Of a stretch of DNA of 64,000 nt, positions 44,809-56,274 are shown in pieces (the stretch's first letter is position 1; the number at the start of each line of letters is the position of its first letter). A program made the translations under genes and the position numbers. This stretch comes from Ectobius pallidus (Eukaryota; Arthropoda; Insecta; Blattodea; Ectobiidae). The DNA is taken from positions 46,763,825 through 46,827,824 of the forward strand of contig CAXKWD010000005.1 in the NCBI GenBank assembly GCA_964059195.1. Direction: 5' to 3'. The notes under the pieces are model-generated. The model was not told where the DNA came from. It did no database searches and saw only the letters and a list, made by a program, of their open reading frames with translations.

Positions 44809-46522
44809 TGCACCACCCTCCACAGCGCAACAATAGGGTAAGGATTGTGGAAGGTTATCGCTGGGCACCAGAGGCTCTGGAAACGAATAAATGCACTGGG
44901 GATGGTACAAAGCAAAATATTTCGAATAGCCTAGAGTGCTTTCTAGCCTTTTCGAACAAGTGGAAACACTACAAAAGGAATATTTTAAGTTTTCTAAAAA
45001 TATATATATTAAACAATTATTTTACAACAAGAATTAAAACTGGACATGCATTTCATTGGAATGATTCAACAACATAGTTAGATAGATTGCCCTAAATTTA
45101 AATTACATATTTTATGACCTCTTCTTTAAGAAAGTTCTCTTAAATCAATAAATTCATACTATACACAATATGCTTGTCATGCATTTAATACATGCTCTTA
45201 TAGATAAAGTAAGTTTTCATTACACATTCCATGTCAAATTTGATTCATATTTTATACAAGATTTATATTTTAAATATTACCCATTCGTGCCAAATATTTG
45301 CTTTAGATCCTATTAAAATATTCAAGACAAGAAATCCTTCACATCAATATTTATAATTTATTTTGAAGGAGATGATCAAACTAAACAAATAATATTTTAA
45401 AAACCCTTCACAAATTAAAATAGAAAATTAAAACTACACAAGATAGTTAAGGGAATACAATCTAGAAGTCAAATTCATAAATCTTCATATTTGGTTAGAT
45501 TGTATTTCCTTCATACTTATTTTAAATATACATTAAATATTTAAATGACACTAACCTGTTCATTTGGGCCTCACATACTTACAAATAATAAATATTCCCT
45601 TTCCTCGGGGCCCAACGAGGAAAGCCCTCTTTCTTGAAGCTGTTAAAATTTTGCCTACAAACTAAAATGTTCCAGTTGCAGATGAAAGAAATAAAAATTT
45701 ACATAATATTATAAAAAACCCTCAACTGAAATTAATTAGCAACTTAAAATCCCAAGAAGGAACTCCCAAATTAAATCATTAATTTGAAATCAAAAACCAA
45801 AATTAAACTATATCCATTTTTAAAGTTACAAGTTCACATTAATGAAACAATTTAAGCCATGAGGCCTTCACAATCAAACATGTTTCAGAACATAGCGTTG
45901 CCAAAATATTTTCATAACGCCAGAAAAGAAACACGGATAAATAATAAATACACAAGATGTTACTTGATAAAGACTCACCCTACAACTGGAAAGCTGAAGC
46001 CTGGACGGCCATTGATTTCTCATCTGCCTTTCGGCAGCCATTGTTTAGAGCGACCATCCTTGGTCAACAGCCTAATCAAGAAAGAGATCGAGTGGCGGGA
46101 TTACATACTGTTATATAGGATCTGCAATCGATCTTCTATTGTTTCCTTGACATGCGTAGAAGCTTCTTTAATCACACCACAATTGCTGTTGTTTATAACA
46201 AATGAAAAACATTACTGTAATGACAAAGCATTTTGCTCGCAGCTGGAAGAGATTTCACTGCCACTTAGATATATACCACAGCTGAACTGAAACTGTGCGA
46301 GCGAGAAGTGCAACTGAGAGAGTGAGATAGCGGCACATAAAGACAAGGGGGGAAAGGAGAAGAGAGGGGAAGCTCGCTACGAACAGGCATCAGTCTCTCA
46401 GAGACCACAAGAGCGCGCTTTCAAACTACATGCCTCACAGATTTACGTAAAGTTTTCATAATACAGGCATTTTTCTATGAGAGAAACAATTCGTGGCATT
46501 TATTATTTTTAATAATGGCACA
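44809..46522 (-). repeat. 5' LTR of the Ty3-type element
   Basis: This is the upstream LTR in the element's own orientation, so it should hold the active promoter and transcription start. It is 1714 bases long and almost identical to the 36812-38525 copy. The hairpin lies at 45599-45624 and the antisense 143-codon frame at 45859-46290. The part nearest the outer end (46290-46450) is richer in G and C than the rest. Confidence 0.97.
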
Positions 46523-46609
46523 GTAATTATTTTTTTTTACCACGCACCATTTTCCGAAAAAAATCAGCCGTAACAGAAAAAATCACTACATCCGTAAACA
46601 GTAGCCCCC

Positions 46610-47200
46610 AAGGAAAAAATCATTCCTGGTACCAAATCATATCACATAAACAACTTCTGAGTCCGCAATGTGTTTTTCTTCCACCATTGCACAAAACACG
46701 GTTTGATGAAAGTATTTATAAATGTTCTGGGCAGAGAGGGAGTGATTTTCTTGCATCTCAGGAACAAATTCAAACATTTGAGTGAGGCAAAGGTAAAAGA
46801 AGGGGTTTTTATTGGCCCACAAATTAAAGCAGTCTTTAGTGATGAAGAGTCAGAAGCAGAAAAAGCAGCCTGGCTGGCATTCAAATTAGTGTGCTCACGT
46901 TTCCTTGGAAATAAAAAAAGCTGCCTGTTGGTGATATGGTGAAATGTTTTCGTGTTATAGGTTGCAATATGTCATTAAAACTGCGCTTTTTGGACTCGTA
47001 TCTGGACTTGTTTCCTCAAACCCTTAGTGCAATCAGTGAAGAGCATGGTGAAGGGTTTCACCAGGACATCTCTATGTCTGAAAAGCGTTTCAGGGGATGA
47101 TGGAATAGAAATATTCTAGGTGAATATTGCTGGTCTGTTATCAGGACACACCACCAGATGCTTACAAGAGGAAACGACCAAAAAATAATTTTATTTTTAT
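46610..47200 (+). pseudogene. fragment of a widespread arthropod mobile-gene family
   Basis: The plus strand reads in order LLSPQCVFLPPLH, HGLMKVFINVLGREG, LRNKFKHLSEAKVKEGVFIG, AAWLAFKLVCSRFLGNKKS. After a frameshift near 46940 come FLDSYLDLFPQTLS and EEHGEGFHQDIS, then a stop, EYCWSV and a final YKRKRPKN. I recognise this order from repetitive, transposon-associated proteins in many arthropod genomes (family pattern FLHSHLDFFP, EHGERFHQD, YCW); I cannot name the element class. Frameshift and stop make it non-functional. Its 5' part is missing, and the Ty3 element starts only about 90 bases upstream. Confidence 0.6.
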
Positions 47201-47399
47201 GTTTTCTATATAAATCAATCCTCTGTTACATTTCTCTGTAACCAATTTGTAAAAATGTGAGAAGTGTGTATCCTACAAAAACGGTACGTGATGGACCATT
47301 TTGGTTTTGATGTATGAATCGAGAACCTTTTGTTCATGCAGAATCACATAGTTTCATATAAAGGACAGAAAAACGTTCAAATTTGTTGTACAGGTAGTC

Positions 47400-47640
47400 A
47401 TACACTATTTAGGCACCACATTCTGTTCTTCCTCTTACAACTCGTGACCATCGCTGACCTGCGTATTCTTTGAAAAGGTCCGCCCATCTGCTACTCGGTC
47501 TGCCTTGTAGTCATCTGCCTATACGGGGTCGTGCATGTTAACCTTGTATGTCATTCTGTTGTCTCATGTATTTCTGCAACTTGGCGTCACCATTTCCATT
47601 TAATTCGAGTGGCTAGTTGAGCCATGTCTGTTGTCCATGA
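47400..47640 (-). pseudogene. LINE polymerase C-terminal tail
   Basis: On the minus strand one frame reads RPSSRWADLFKEYAGQRWSR followed by VVRGRTECGA and a stop; just upstream in another frame is ATRIKWKW and QVAEIHETTE. This is the basic, tryptophan-spaced tail typical of one LINE polymerase group. A stop and frameshift precede it, and only the last ~70 residues remain. Confidence 0.65.
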
Positions 47641-47689
47641 TGGCTGGTTTATAGTTGAGGTTGAGATTAGATTTATAATTCTAATTAGC

Positions 47690-48100
47690 CCATATTATCC
47701 CTGAAGGGCAAGGGCCTCTTGACTGGCAAGGTGGTTGTTCTGGCGTTCCCGCCTAGCCGTTGCGGGATAGATCCTCATTCCTTTCTTGTTGCTTCTATTA
47801 GTAGTTTCCATTCACGTTGGTCTTTAGCCTTTATAGTCCAGTTGGTCTCAAAGTGGAATTTTAGGTCGTCTGGCCATCTTCTCTTTTATCCTCCTACTTT
47901 TCTATGGCCGATCCTTGGGTCCCAAGCTGTTGTTTTATGAGCCCATCTGTTGTGATCCATCCTCATGACGTGGCCTACCCACATCCGAGATACTGTCTTT
48001 CAAAAATACACCCAATATCCTGCGTTGCATTTTGATTTTGTTTTTTCGTTTTGCTGTTAGTGACTATGTCCTACAACCATATGCTAAATCCATAGTATTA
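47690..48100 (-). pseudogene. LINE polymerase C-terminal tail (different copy)
   Basis: The minus strand carries LAYGCRT, KNKIKMQRRILGVFLKD, then after frameshifts RMDHNRWAHKTTAWDPRIGH and KRRWPDDLKFHFETNW. These are the connection and basic tail segments after the RT domain. Several stops break it. The sequence of the tail differs from that at 47400-47640, so it is a separate insertion. Confidence 0.65.
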
Positions 48101-49229
48101 AAAAGCAATGTTAAAATTGTTTTGTAAACTATTTTAGATTATTGCACGAATTATAAAAGATAAAAAGCAATTTAGAGTAATATAAATATATAATTAAGAC
48201 AGTGATTCTCTCTACAGTATTTAATAATGTAGCCTATTGCAGCTCCAATATTTAGCATATTTGACTAAGGACATGAATTTATGTCTCATTCTGACAACGC
48301 ATGTGTATCAAACTCTTCATACCACAGCCTTATCATGGAATTCTGACTACAGAATCGATGTATCACTACAAGACTACATGCAGATATCTAGCTGCCTATT
48401 TCTATGTCATGACCCTGAGATCGAGAACTGAATTAGGCCTATACTTAATACACTGTAAAAGGATAATAGCAGTATTTATTTGTTGGATTGGACAATCCTT
48501 AATATTTAGTTGAAAATTAAACTCTAAGCAGATGTCTGCATGAGTCAGTAAGAATTGGGCGAGAAATGAAAAGTAAAGTTATTGTACTGTTGAGCTTGAT
48601 CAATAAAATGGATAATTGTTACCATCAGCTCAATCTTTATTTTATGCCTTTCGAAGTTCTTCTATCGTTTTTAAGGTATCTTCTCATGCAGGCAAAGGTG
48701 TACTATAATTGAAAATCCAAATTGAATTGTCTTCTATTCTTGTTATTGTGATAAAACTATTAGTATCAGAAACAGTACGGTGACACCACGCCCAGCATAC
48801 GTTATGTGTAGATATGCAACGGGAAAACACAGGAAGCATGAAATTTAGCCTATGGTCACTATTGTATATATATATATATGTGGTTATGGTATAACATTAT
48901 ATTTTATATACCATGTTATTCCATCTTAAAAAAATAACTGAAGTAATAAAAGAATAAAATGTTTACTTTCTTCTCTTTACAACACAATGTTAAAAAAATC
49001 TTACACTTTTATCCTAATACTATAATTTCGAGTAGAGCGAAGAGTTGAATTTCATATCTTCCTTCATTATAAGCTACATTTCTTCTCCATATTGTTTTCC
49101 TTTAAGGGGGTAGTTGGGAGGATTAATGTTCACAATTTCTATATCATACCAAAAATTTAATCCCTAATAAATATCATATATTTTGATATACAGTATAAAA
49201 GGTGTACCACAGAAAAATTATTAAAGTAT
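48101..49229. other. AT-rich DNA, nothing recognised
   Basis: A TA microsatellite lies at about 48866-48881. No family-like frame is seen. Confidence 0.4.
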
Positions 49230-49517
49230 GCTCTTAACTGCCATATGTCCTGTTCTTTCCTCGTCTTTCACACTTGTCCGGCCATTTTTTAACTTTTCAA
49301 TCTATTAGTACACGCTTCGCCGTGGTAAAACATTGCCCCCATATTTTGCGTAAAGTCTTCGATGGATTTCGGCTCCTGGTACACCTTCAGACGACAAAAA
49401 ACGCATCACTGCATGTTCTTCTTTGGTGGAAACGCTGAGCGGTGCGCCATACTTAATGTGCAACAGCGCAACACGCAGTGGAGTCATCATGGTCAAACAT
49501 TCCACAAGCAGAGACAA
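49200..49517 (-). pseudogene. mariner-type transposase N-terminal fragment
   Basis: The minus strand reads RVALLHIKYGAPLSVSTKEE, then AVMRFLSSEGVPGAEIHRRL and YAKYGGNVLPRRSVY, and after two stops IEKLKNGRTSV. This is the N-terminal helix-turn-helix DNA-binding domain of mariner-type transposases. The DDD/DDE catalytic domain is absent. It ends close to ACAGTATAAAAGGTGTACCA-like sequence at 49190-49210 without a visible terminal repeat. Confidence 0.75.
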
Positions 49518-49699
49518 TGAATATCACGTCGACGTGCCAAAGCACAAAGCGGTACAGCCAACCTGCAAAAGATTAAACAAAGGCTGCGGATACTTAGGCC
49601 TACTGACTAACCGTCGTACGTACATTCACTTCACAAAACTGCAAACAGACTTTTTGTACTTCACTTATTCTCAATTCGGGAGACGTTCGTTTTGAAACT

Positions 49700-51389
49700 G
49701 TATATGTCCCCCCAGTGTCATCTCAGCCTATCCATCCAAAAGAGCTGCCACATTATTTCAGTCACTGCATTAGGAATACCTTGATATAGATACGGCAAGA
49801 TGATGGATCAGCAGATATGGACCAATTGCTTGCCAAAGAGTTTTCCAGATGTAACATAAAGATTTACGGGGATAAGTGAAGAACACTCTAACATTTTAAG
49901 AGTTACAGCCTTCAACATATGAAAGATGAATAGGTAATCCAGTTATCATCGTGATTCCAAATATTCTTTCACCAACATGGTATGAGGTGAAATATCGCCT
50001 AGAATTTGTCGTCCCAGCAGGGGATCCCATAACCAATATATTGAGAATGTTACAAACCCTTTAAAAATCCCTTTATGTAAAATTGTAACTGACAGTAAAT
50101 TTATTATGAAAGATGTGTGATTATTCATATTTTTATATTTTTCATCAGACACCTTGTACTGATTTTAAAAACTAATATAGACCAAAATAAGTACAAAATT
50201 ATATCTCTACATTCACAGAATTTAACAACCGAACCAAACAAGAAAAAAAATGTTATACTGAAATTAATAGTTCATTACGAATTAATGTAAAGCGTTAATA
50301 GAGGCTGTGGTATTGTCAATGAATGTACATGATATTACTGGTAAGCTCCTCTCGTTGCGTTTGTATAGACAGAGATAGTAACTGGACCGCTCTCTGTAAT
50401 TTGGAAAAGAGTATTAAAAGAGGATTATCGTGCGATCTACATTTCTGTGTCCACATTGGTTATTATGTTTTATAGTTTGGAGCCATTTCATATACACAGT
50501 TCCACAGTGTCAAAATGCATTTAGGGGGGTGAGAGATAGGTAGAAAGAGCGAGGGAATGAGTGGGAGCGAGATAGACACATAGAGTGTGTGTTTGGGCGG
50601 CAGGGGTAAATTTTGTGGGTAAAGGATTAAGGGTCTTTAGTGATCATAAGTATGACGTATCTGGTGTTACGTCATGGGTACTAGGCCCTTTGTTTTCTGA
50701 TAATAGATTCGCTTTAGACTAGCATTCCGTTTGCAACGCATGATTGTTATGGAGGGCTGGCTCTAATTAAATTGACTTTGAAAACAAGATATATGGTCCA
50801 CTTTCTGTAATCACTGACAGAAACATGCAATAATCTTGGTGGTCAATCAGTGTGAAACGCTTCAATTGAAAACAAACAGAGAGATTCTCTTGTTAAGTGC
50901 TTTCCAACAAATTAGCTACTTTCAGATTAAATTTCCTATTCAAACCCTGTTCTGTATGTTCCGGGTATTGTCAGTAGGGATTTTGCAACATTCTAATTGC
51001 ACCATAATAATTATTATAGCGTGTTGAAGTTTCATTTCAAATTCCTCATGAACACAGCACAAGACGAAATAAAACTATTAAGCCTACTTTAGCAGAACCC
51101 AATTTATCACTTCTGTTGGTCAGTCACATAGTTTCGATCGTCGTCTGTATAATTCTAAAATGTAGTTACATCCAGGTTTAACAGGGTTATTTAAATCTAG
51201 AATTTAAATATCATATAAACTTTAATGTCCTTCCTTTTTAAAATTCTGTTTTCCTGGTACTACAATCAAGATAAATATTTTTCATTATTATGATAATTAG
51301 TATTTAGGAAAAAGTGGGAAAAGTGGGACAGAGAGTGATGAAAAATGTACAACACCTTTGAACAGCCTTTATAATAGACAAAAGAATTT
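49700..51389. other. AT-rich DNA, nothing recognised
   Basis: No protein-like frame or shared repeat is seen; a GA-rich stretch lies at 50524-50600. Confidence 0.4.
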
Positions 51390-51399
51390 TGAATTCAAT

Positions 51400-51995
51400 A
51401 GTTAACTTTGATTCTCAATCAGAAAGACTCAAGTCTTACATTCAAAAGCACAAACAAAATGTACACAATTATCAATGCGCATGCCCCTATAAATGAGGAT
51501 AACAGGAAAAATAAAGAAAAAGTGGAGACTATTTGGATGTCCTTATTCAGAAAATTCCAGATAGAAATAACATCATCCTTCTCGGAGACTTTAATGCACA
51601 GATTGGTAAAGAAAAAAAATATAAGAAAATCGTTGGAGATTATCCTGACCATAATATAACAAACAGAAATGGCATCAGGCTGAAAGAACTTTGCCAGGCT
51701 CATAATTTAATCCTTAAATCTACAGCCTTCACAAAAATTACCACGAAAACAAAAGACATGGGTATCCCCAAATCCCAACTTAGGATATTTCCTACTTGAT
51801 CATGTGGCAATCAAGAAAACCTCCCACATAGAAATCATGAATGTTCGAGTACTCAGAGGTGCAAACTTGGATTCGGACCACTATCTTTCTAAAATTAAGT
51901 TCAAAATCATCCCAATCAGAAAATACAACGTGAAACAAATTAAGGGTCGGAAATACAACACGGATAAAAATTCTAAGTTCAGACGACTTCACTAA
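51400..51995 (+). pseudogene. LINE AP-type endonuclease remnant
   Basis: In shifting frames the plus strand gives MYTIINAHAPINEDNRKNKE, then NNIILLGDFNAQIGKEKKY, then GIRLKELCQAHNLILKSTAF, and then IPKSQL...DHVAIKK and VLRGANLDSDHYLSKIK. LLGDFNA and SDHYL are signatures of the apurinic-like endonuclease that nicks target DNA for LINEs. At least three frameshifts or stops are present. Confidence 0.8.
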
Positions 51996-52390
51996 AGCAA
52001 CGGAAACAATTCAGATCCAAAGTTGGGAGAATATAAAGGAAAACCTACTTACTAAAGCAGAACAGATAGCACCTCAAATAAAAATTAGAAAGCATGCCTG
52101 GTGGTCGCTGGAATGTGACGCACATATTGAGACAAGAAAACAGGCATGGAAAAATTGGCAATCACAGAAAACAGAAGAAAGCAGACTAAATTTTATTGCA
52201 ATTAGGAAAATGGTAGATAAAAATATATAAAGGGTTAAGAAGGAACATGAAAACAAAACTCTCCTCCAAATTGATGAAGAATTTACCAGAAATAATACAA
52301 GAAGCTTCTACAGAACTTTCAAACAAAAGTTATCAAGATACAGAGCACCCACCCTGCAATTTCAAGATGTAAATGGGACCATCGCTCACA

Positions 52391-52707
52391 TTAAAACTAA
52401 ACTCCGTGGCGCTACATCCCCGGAAGGACTTGGCCAACCACCCGACCGCTGCATCATCTCCCGTAGGCAGATGGCAGGATTGCGGGGCATGTGGTCATCA
52501 TGCCGACACCCACGGCCGTTAATGGTGGTTTTCTGGACCGGAGCCGCTACTTCTCTATCAAGTAGCTCCTCAGTTTGGAATCACGAGGCTGAGTGCACCC
52601 CTACCAGACCTCCTTACCTCAGAAAAATCCGAGGAGGTACCGGGAATCGAACCCGGGCCGACGGATCTGTAGTCAGCAACGCTAACCACAAGACCACGCC
52701 GGCGGAC
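52391..52707 (-). repeat. tRNA-derived SINE (family 1), full length
   Basis: On the minus strand it starts GCCGGCGTGGTCTTGTGG with A-box-like TGGTTAGCGTTGCTG, followed by the B box GGGTTCGATTCCCGG. The body ends in GATGTAGCGCCACGGAGTTT and a short A/T tail. A 12-bp duplication CCATCGCTCACA flanks it (52379-52390 and 52708-52719). It separates the endonuclease and RT parts of the LINE, so it inserted after that LINE. Confidence 0.95.
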
Positions 52708-52839
52708 CCATCGCTCACAATAACACAGAAAATTGCAAGATACTATCGGAGTACTTTGAGAAAATCTTGAACTGTGAACCCATCCTCGAAAAATTTGAAT
52801 CAGTCCCGAATAACACTGAAAAGCCAGGCTCAGAACCAC

Positions 52840-54446
52840 CGACAACGGAAGAACTACACGAGATCATTTCAAAACTAAGAAACAACAAAGCATCTGGAGA
52901 AAACTAAATAGTGGCCGAACTGTGGAAAAAAGCTGACAAAAATGCAATTACATTCCTGCAATGTGTTTTCGATAAAATCTGGAAAGAGGAAGAGATCCCT
53001 GTAGAGTGGAAAACAGCTATCATCTACCCTATTTACAAGAAAGGCTTGAAAACAGACCCAAATAACTATAGGGGAATATCTTTACTGGATGTATCATACA
53101 AGATTCTTTCCAAAGTACTTTTAAACAAGGCAGAGCCACAATTGGATCCACAACTTGGAGAATACCAGGGAGGTTTTAGAAAGGCTAGGTCATGCTCTGA
53201 ACAAATAATAAACCCCAAACACATTATGGCATATCAAAAATCAAGGGCAAAGATGTACGTAATCTCCTTCATTGATTTCAAAAAAGCATATGATTGCATT
53301 GATAGAGAATACCTTCTATCAGTCCTGGAGCAAATTGGTTTGGATAAGAAAACAACTAATACTATAAAAGCGACCATCACAAAGACGTTTTCAAAAGTTA
53401 AATTCATGGGTGAACTATCAGATCCATTCGAAATAAGAACAGGAGTGCGACAGGGAGATGGGCTGTCACCGTTGCTGTTCAATTGTGCACTTGATAAAGT
53501 AGTAAGAGAATGGAACAAAAATATAAAGAGTGGAATAAGACTGGGTTGCAAATAGAAGAACCTTAAAATAAATTGTATTGCCTTTGCGGATGATATGGCC
53601 TTAGTTGCTGAAACGACGGAGGAAGCAAGAGAACAAATACTTGAACTAGCTAAACAAGGAGCAAAAATAGGTCTTCACATTTCCTTTGAAAAAACCAAAA
53701 TCATGACAAACAACAAACACCTACGTCAATACTTCAAAATCCAAGAACAAAAAATAGAAATAGTAAAATAATTCAAGTATCTCGGAGAATGGATCAGTTG
53801 GAATGCGGTGGAATGCAAAACAATGGAATCCAGAAAAAACAAACTTGAAATGGCCTTTCAACTAACAAAAGATACATACAACAAGAAATCCCTTTCATGG
53901 GGGTCAAAAATTAAACATCACAGAACAGTAATTAAACCAGAAGCACTGTACGCGGCAGAAACGCTAAACATGAATTTCAAAGGTCAGATGGAGAAACTTG
54001 AACTAAAGGAAAGGAAGATTTTAAGAAAAATCATAGGACCAAAGTTTCAGGATAATAAGATGATATACATCAAGAATGAAACCCTCTACAAGAAAATTGA
54101 AAAACTTTCAGATACTATGCGAAAAAGGAGGAGAAATTTCTATGGTCATCTTCTCAGAATGGACTCTGTTAGATTAACCAAACAAATCTTTGACTTCTTC
54201 CGCAACCGCAAAACAAAACGCAACTGGTTTAAAGAAACTGAAAAATACCTACTTGAGTTAAAAATTACAGAAAATTCACTACTCGATCGAACGGCTAAAA
54301 TAATAACTAAAGACGAAAATACAAGGTTCCAAGACAGGTCGACACTGAAGTCCAAACCTATTATCTCTGAAGAAGGGAGGAAAAGAAGATCAGAAAGAAT
54401 GAAGAAATACTGGGCACTTAGGAAGGAACAACACACAAAGAAATGA
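52840..54446 (+). pseudogene. LINE reverse transcriptase and C-terminal tail remnant
   Basis: An RT frame (52911-53555) has IYKKGLKTDPNNYRGISLLD, FRKARSCSEQI, FIDFKKAYDCIDR and RTGVRQGDGLSPLLFNCALD. After a stop, FADDMALVA follows with the catalytic FADD in another register (about 53585), and FKYLGEWI comes after a further stop. The frame at 53808-54446 carries KPEALYAAETLNM, KERKILRKIIGPKF and a basic end KKYWALRKEQ. Three or more stops and shifts make it non-functional, although all RT catalytic motifs are still readable. Confidence 0.8.
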
Positions 54447-54640
54447 CTGGTTCAACGTACCCCAAAGAGGGTGAAACGAAAGAAGATGAAGAAGAATTAT
54501 TTATATCACTAAGGTCATAACTTTGCTATGAGCTTTTGAATTTCTCCCATAGTACTTTTCTGTCATATGTTATCTACTTGTTAGTTTTAAGATAATAACT
54601 TTAAACTAACATTACACTTCTCTTGTAAGACATAAGTTAC

Positions 54641-55625
54641 CTACTTACTTACTCAATGGCAATAGACAATTCCTAAGCAAGCTAAAGGAATATTATCTAT
54701 TTTATGGAACCCGAAGGTTCATTGCCGTGCTTACCTGAGTCCGCCAATCAACCCTATTCTGTGCTAACTCCATCCAATCATCCCCCACAAATCCTACTTC
54801 CCATAAATCCGTTCTAAGATTGTCCTCCCATCTACGTCTAGGTCTTCCACGTGGTCTTTTCCCTTCGGGTCTCTCAGTCAATACTTTTGAGACATGATTT
54901 TCCTCTCCCATGCGTGCAACATGTCCAGCCTATTTCATCCTTCGCGATTTAATTACTCTTACTATATATGGTGAAGGTTCTGAAGCTCGTCGGTATGCAA
55001 TTTTCTCCAGTCCCCATTGTCATCCCTCTTGGGCCCAAATATTTTTCGAAACACCCTATTTTCAAACACTCTCAGACTATGCTCTTCCTGATCAGTTAGC
55101 GGCCATACCTCACATCCATATAATACAACAGGCAGGATAATAGTCTTATAAATCTTTATTTTTAGATTTCTGGACAGAAAACGAGACGATAAGAGTTTCT
55201 GAACTGCATAAAAACAAACATTTCCTGATTTTAGTCTTCTGCCTTAATATTATTTCCTTCTGTAATTACTGTTCCCAGATATTTGAATTCCTCCACTTGT
55301 TGAAACGATTTACCGGCTATTCTGATATTTTGTGGAGCATTATTTTGACGTTCCATGACCATATACTTAGTTTTTTCTGGATTAATTTCTAATCCAACAT
55401 TCCTGCAGGCATCGAAAAGATTTTCTGCATTTCTCTCGATTGTGTTTACGTCATCGCTCAATAAACAAACGTCATCTGCATAAGCTAAAATCGGGTGACT
55501 ACCATTTAATTGTAGGCCTACATTGTTTTCCTGAACTTTCCTAATGACGTATTCCAAAGCGAAATTAAAAAGTAAAGATGATAGTGCATCTCCTTGCTTG
55601 AAGCCTCTTCTAATGGCAAACCTAT
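54641..55625 (-). pseudogene. 5'-truncated LINE reverse transcriptase, minus strand
   Basis: It begins inside the RT palm (GFKQGDALSSLLFNFALEY) and continues into an open 108-codon frame (55231-55557) with ILAYADDVCLLSDDV (the YADD catalytic motif), LEINPEKTKYMVM and FKYLGTVITEG. Then, in another frame, come LPVVLYGCEVWPL, FENRVFRKIFGPKRDDNGDW and, at 54702-54911, GKRPRGRPRRRWEDNLRTDL ending MNLRVP. The 3' untranslated part ends in GTAAGTAAGTA near 54641. The endonuclease and RT fingers are missing. The LINE tail at 59310-59630 belongs to the same group. Confidence 0.8.
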
Positions 55626-56270
55626 CTGATGTCTATTAAATATAAATGGAAGTACCTGAGTGCCGTGAGTCACAATATTACACCACGAACTTTTACTTAC
55701 GGCTGACTTTCTTCTTTTTTTAAGATCAGAGAAATAGTCAAAAGCTTTATGTGAAAAATACGGGTTGTTATATACGTGTTTCATTCAGAGAAATCAGTTC
55801 TTTTACTGAAATTTTCCTCATTGAATTTCAACACAGAGCCCTCTGATGTTTTCATTCACTATTGATTACATTATTAAACAAATGCATCCTGAAAGGATTA
55901 ATTAGCCAGAGAAAAACGAACATTAAAACAATCATATAAATATATATTTTCATTAAAAAATAAAAATAAAATATAATAAAAGAAAAAGAAAATGTAGGTA
56001 TGACTAGTATCTTGTCCGCCAACCATTTGCATTGATGGCTCCTCTCATTCGACAAAGCATGCACGAGATTTTGCAATAGGTCTACATTCGTGACCACTTC
56101 GTCCCACGAATCTAGAATACCACAACTGACGCAGTTTTCTTTTGATTATCAGTTCTCCAGTTGATGATCGTCTCTTCATTCGATTTCATAACAAATATCA
56201 ATTAATAATAAATGGTGTTATGGGGTAATTGTGGCAGTATTGCTGACAATCGGTGGTGTTGAAGTTAATC
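55626..56270. other. AT-rich DNA, nothing recognised
   Basis: Only short frames, with no shared repeat. Confidence 0.35.
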
Positions 56271-56274
56271 GGGA

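Larger units (their letters stand above)
36812..46522 (-). mobile_element. complete Ty3/gypsy-type LTR retrotransposon (9.7 kb)
   Basis: Two 1714-bp direct repeats (36812-38525 and 44809-46522) bound a 6.3-kb interior holding gag and pol on the minus strand. The repeats start TG and end CA. GTAA occurs immediately outside both ends (36808-36811 and 46523-46526), a 4-bp target duplication. Pol order is protease, RT, RNase H, integrase, as in Ty3-type elements. There is no envelope frame; about 1 kb of non-coding sequence follows pol. The copy is young by LTR identity but carries an in-frame stop and a frameshift. Confidence 0.95.
51390..54500 (+). mobile_element. decayed LINE with endonuclease and RT, split by a SINE
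   Basis: About 2.8 kb of LINE plus a 317-bp SINE. Endonuclease pieces lie at 51400-51995, RT at 52840-53560 and 53560-53770, and the basic tail at 53808-54446. A GAAAGAAGATGAAGAAGAA tail follows at 54479-54497. The 5' end of the endonuclease is missing, and I did not find a target duplication. Confidence 0.75.

Noticed and set aside
52471..52845. 99- and 91-codon frames around 52.5-52.8 kb
   Set aside because: They consist mainly of the family 1 SINE and its junction with the LINE.
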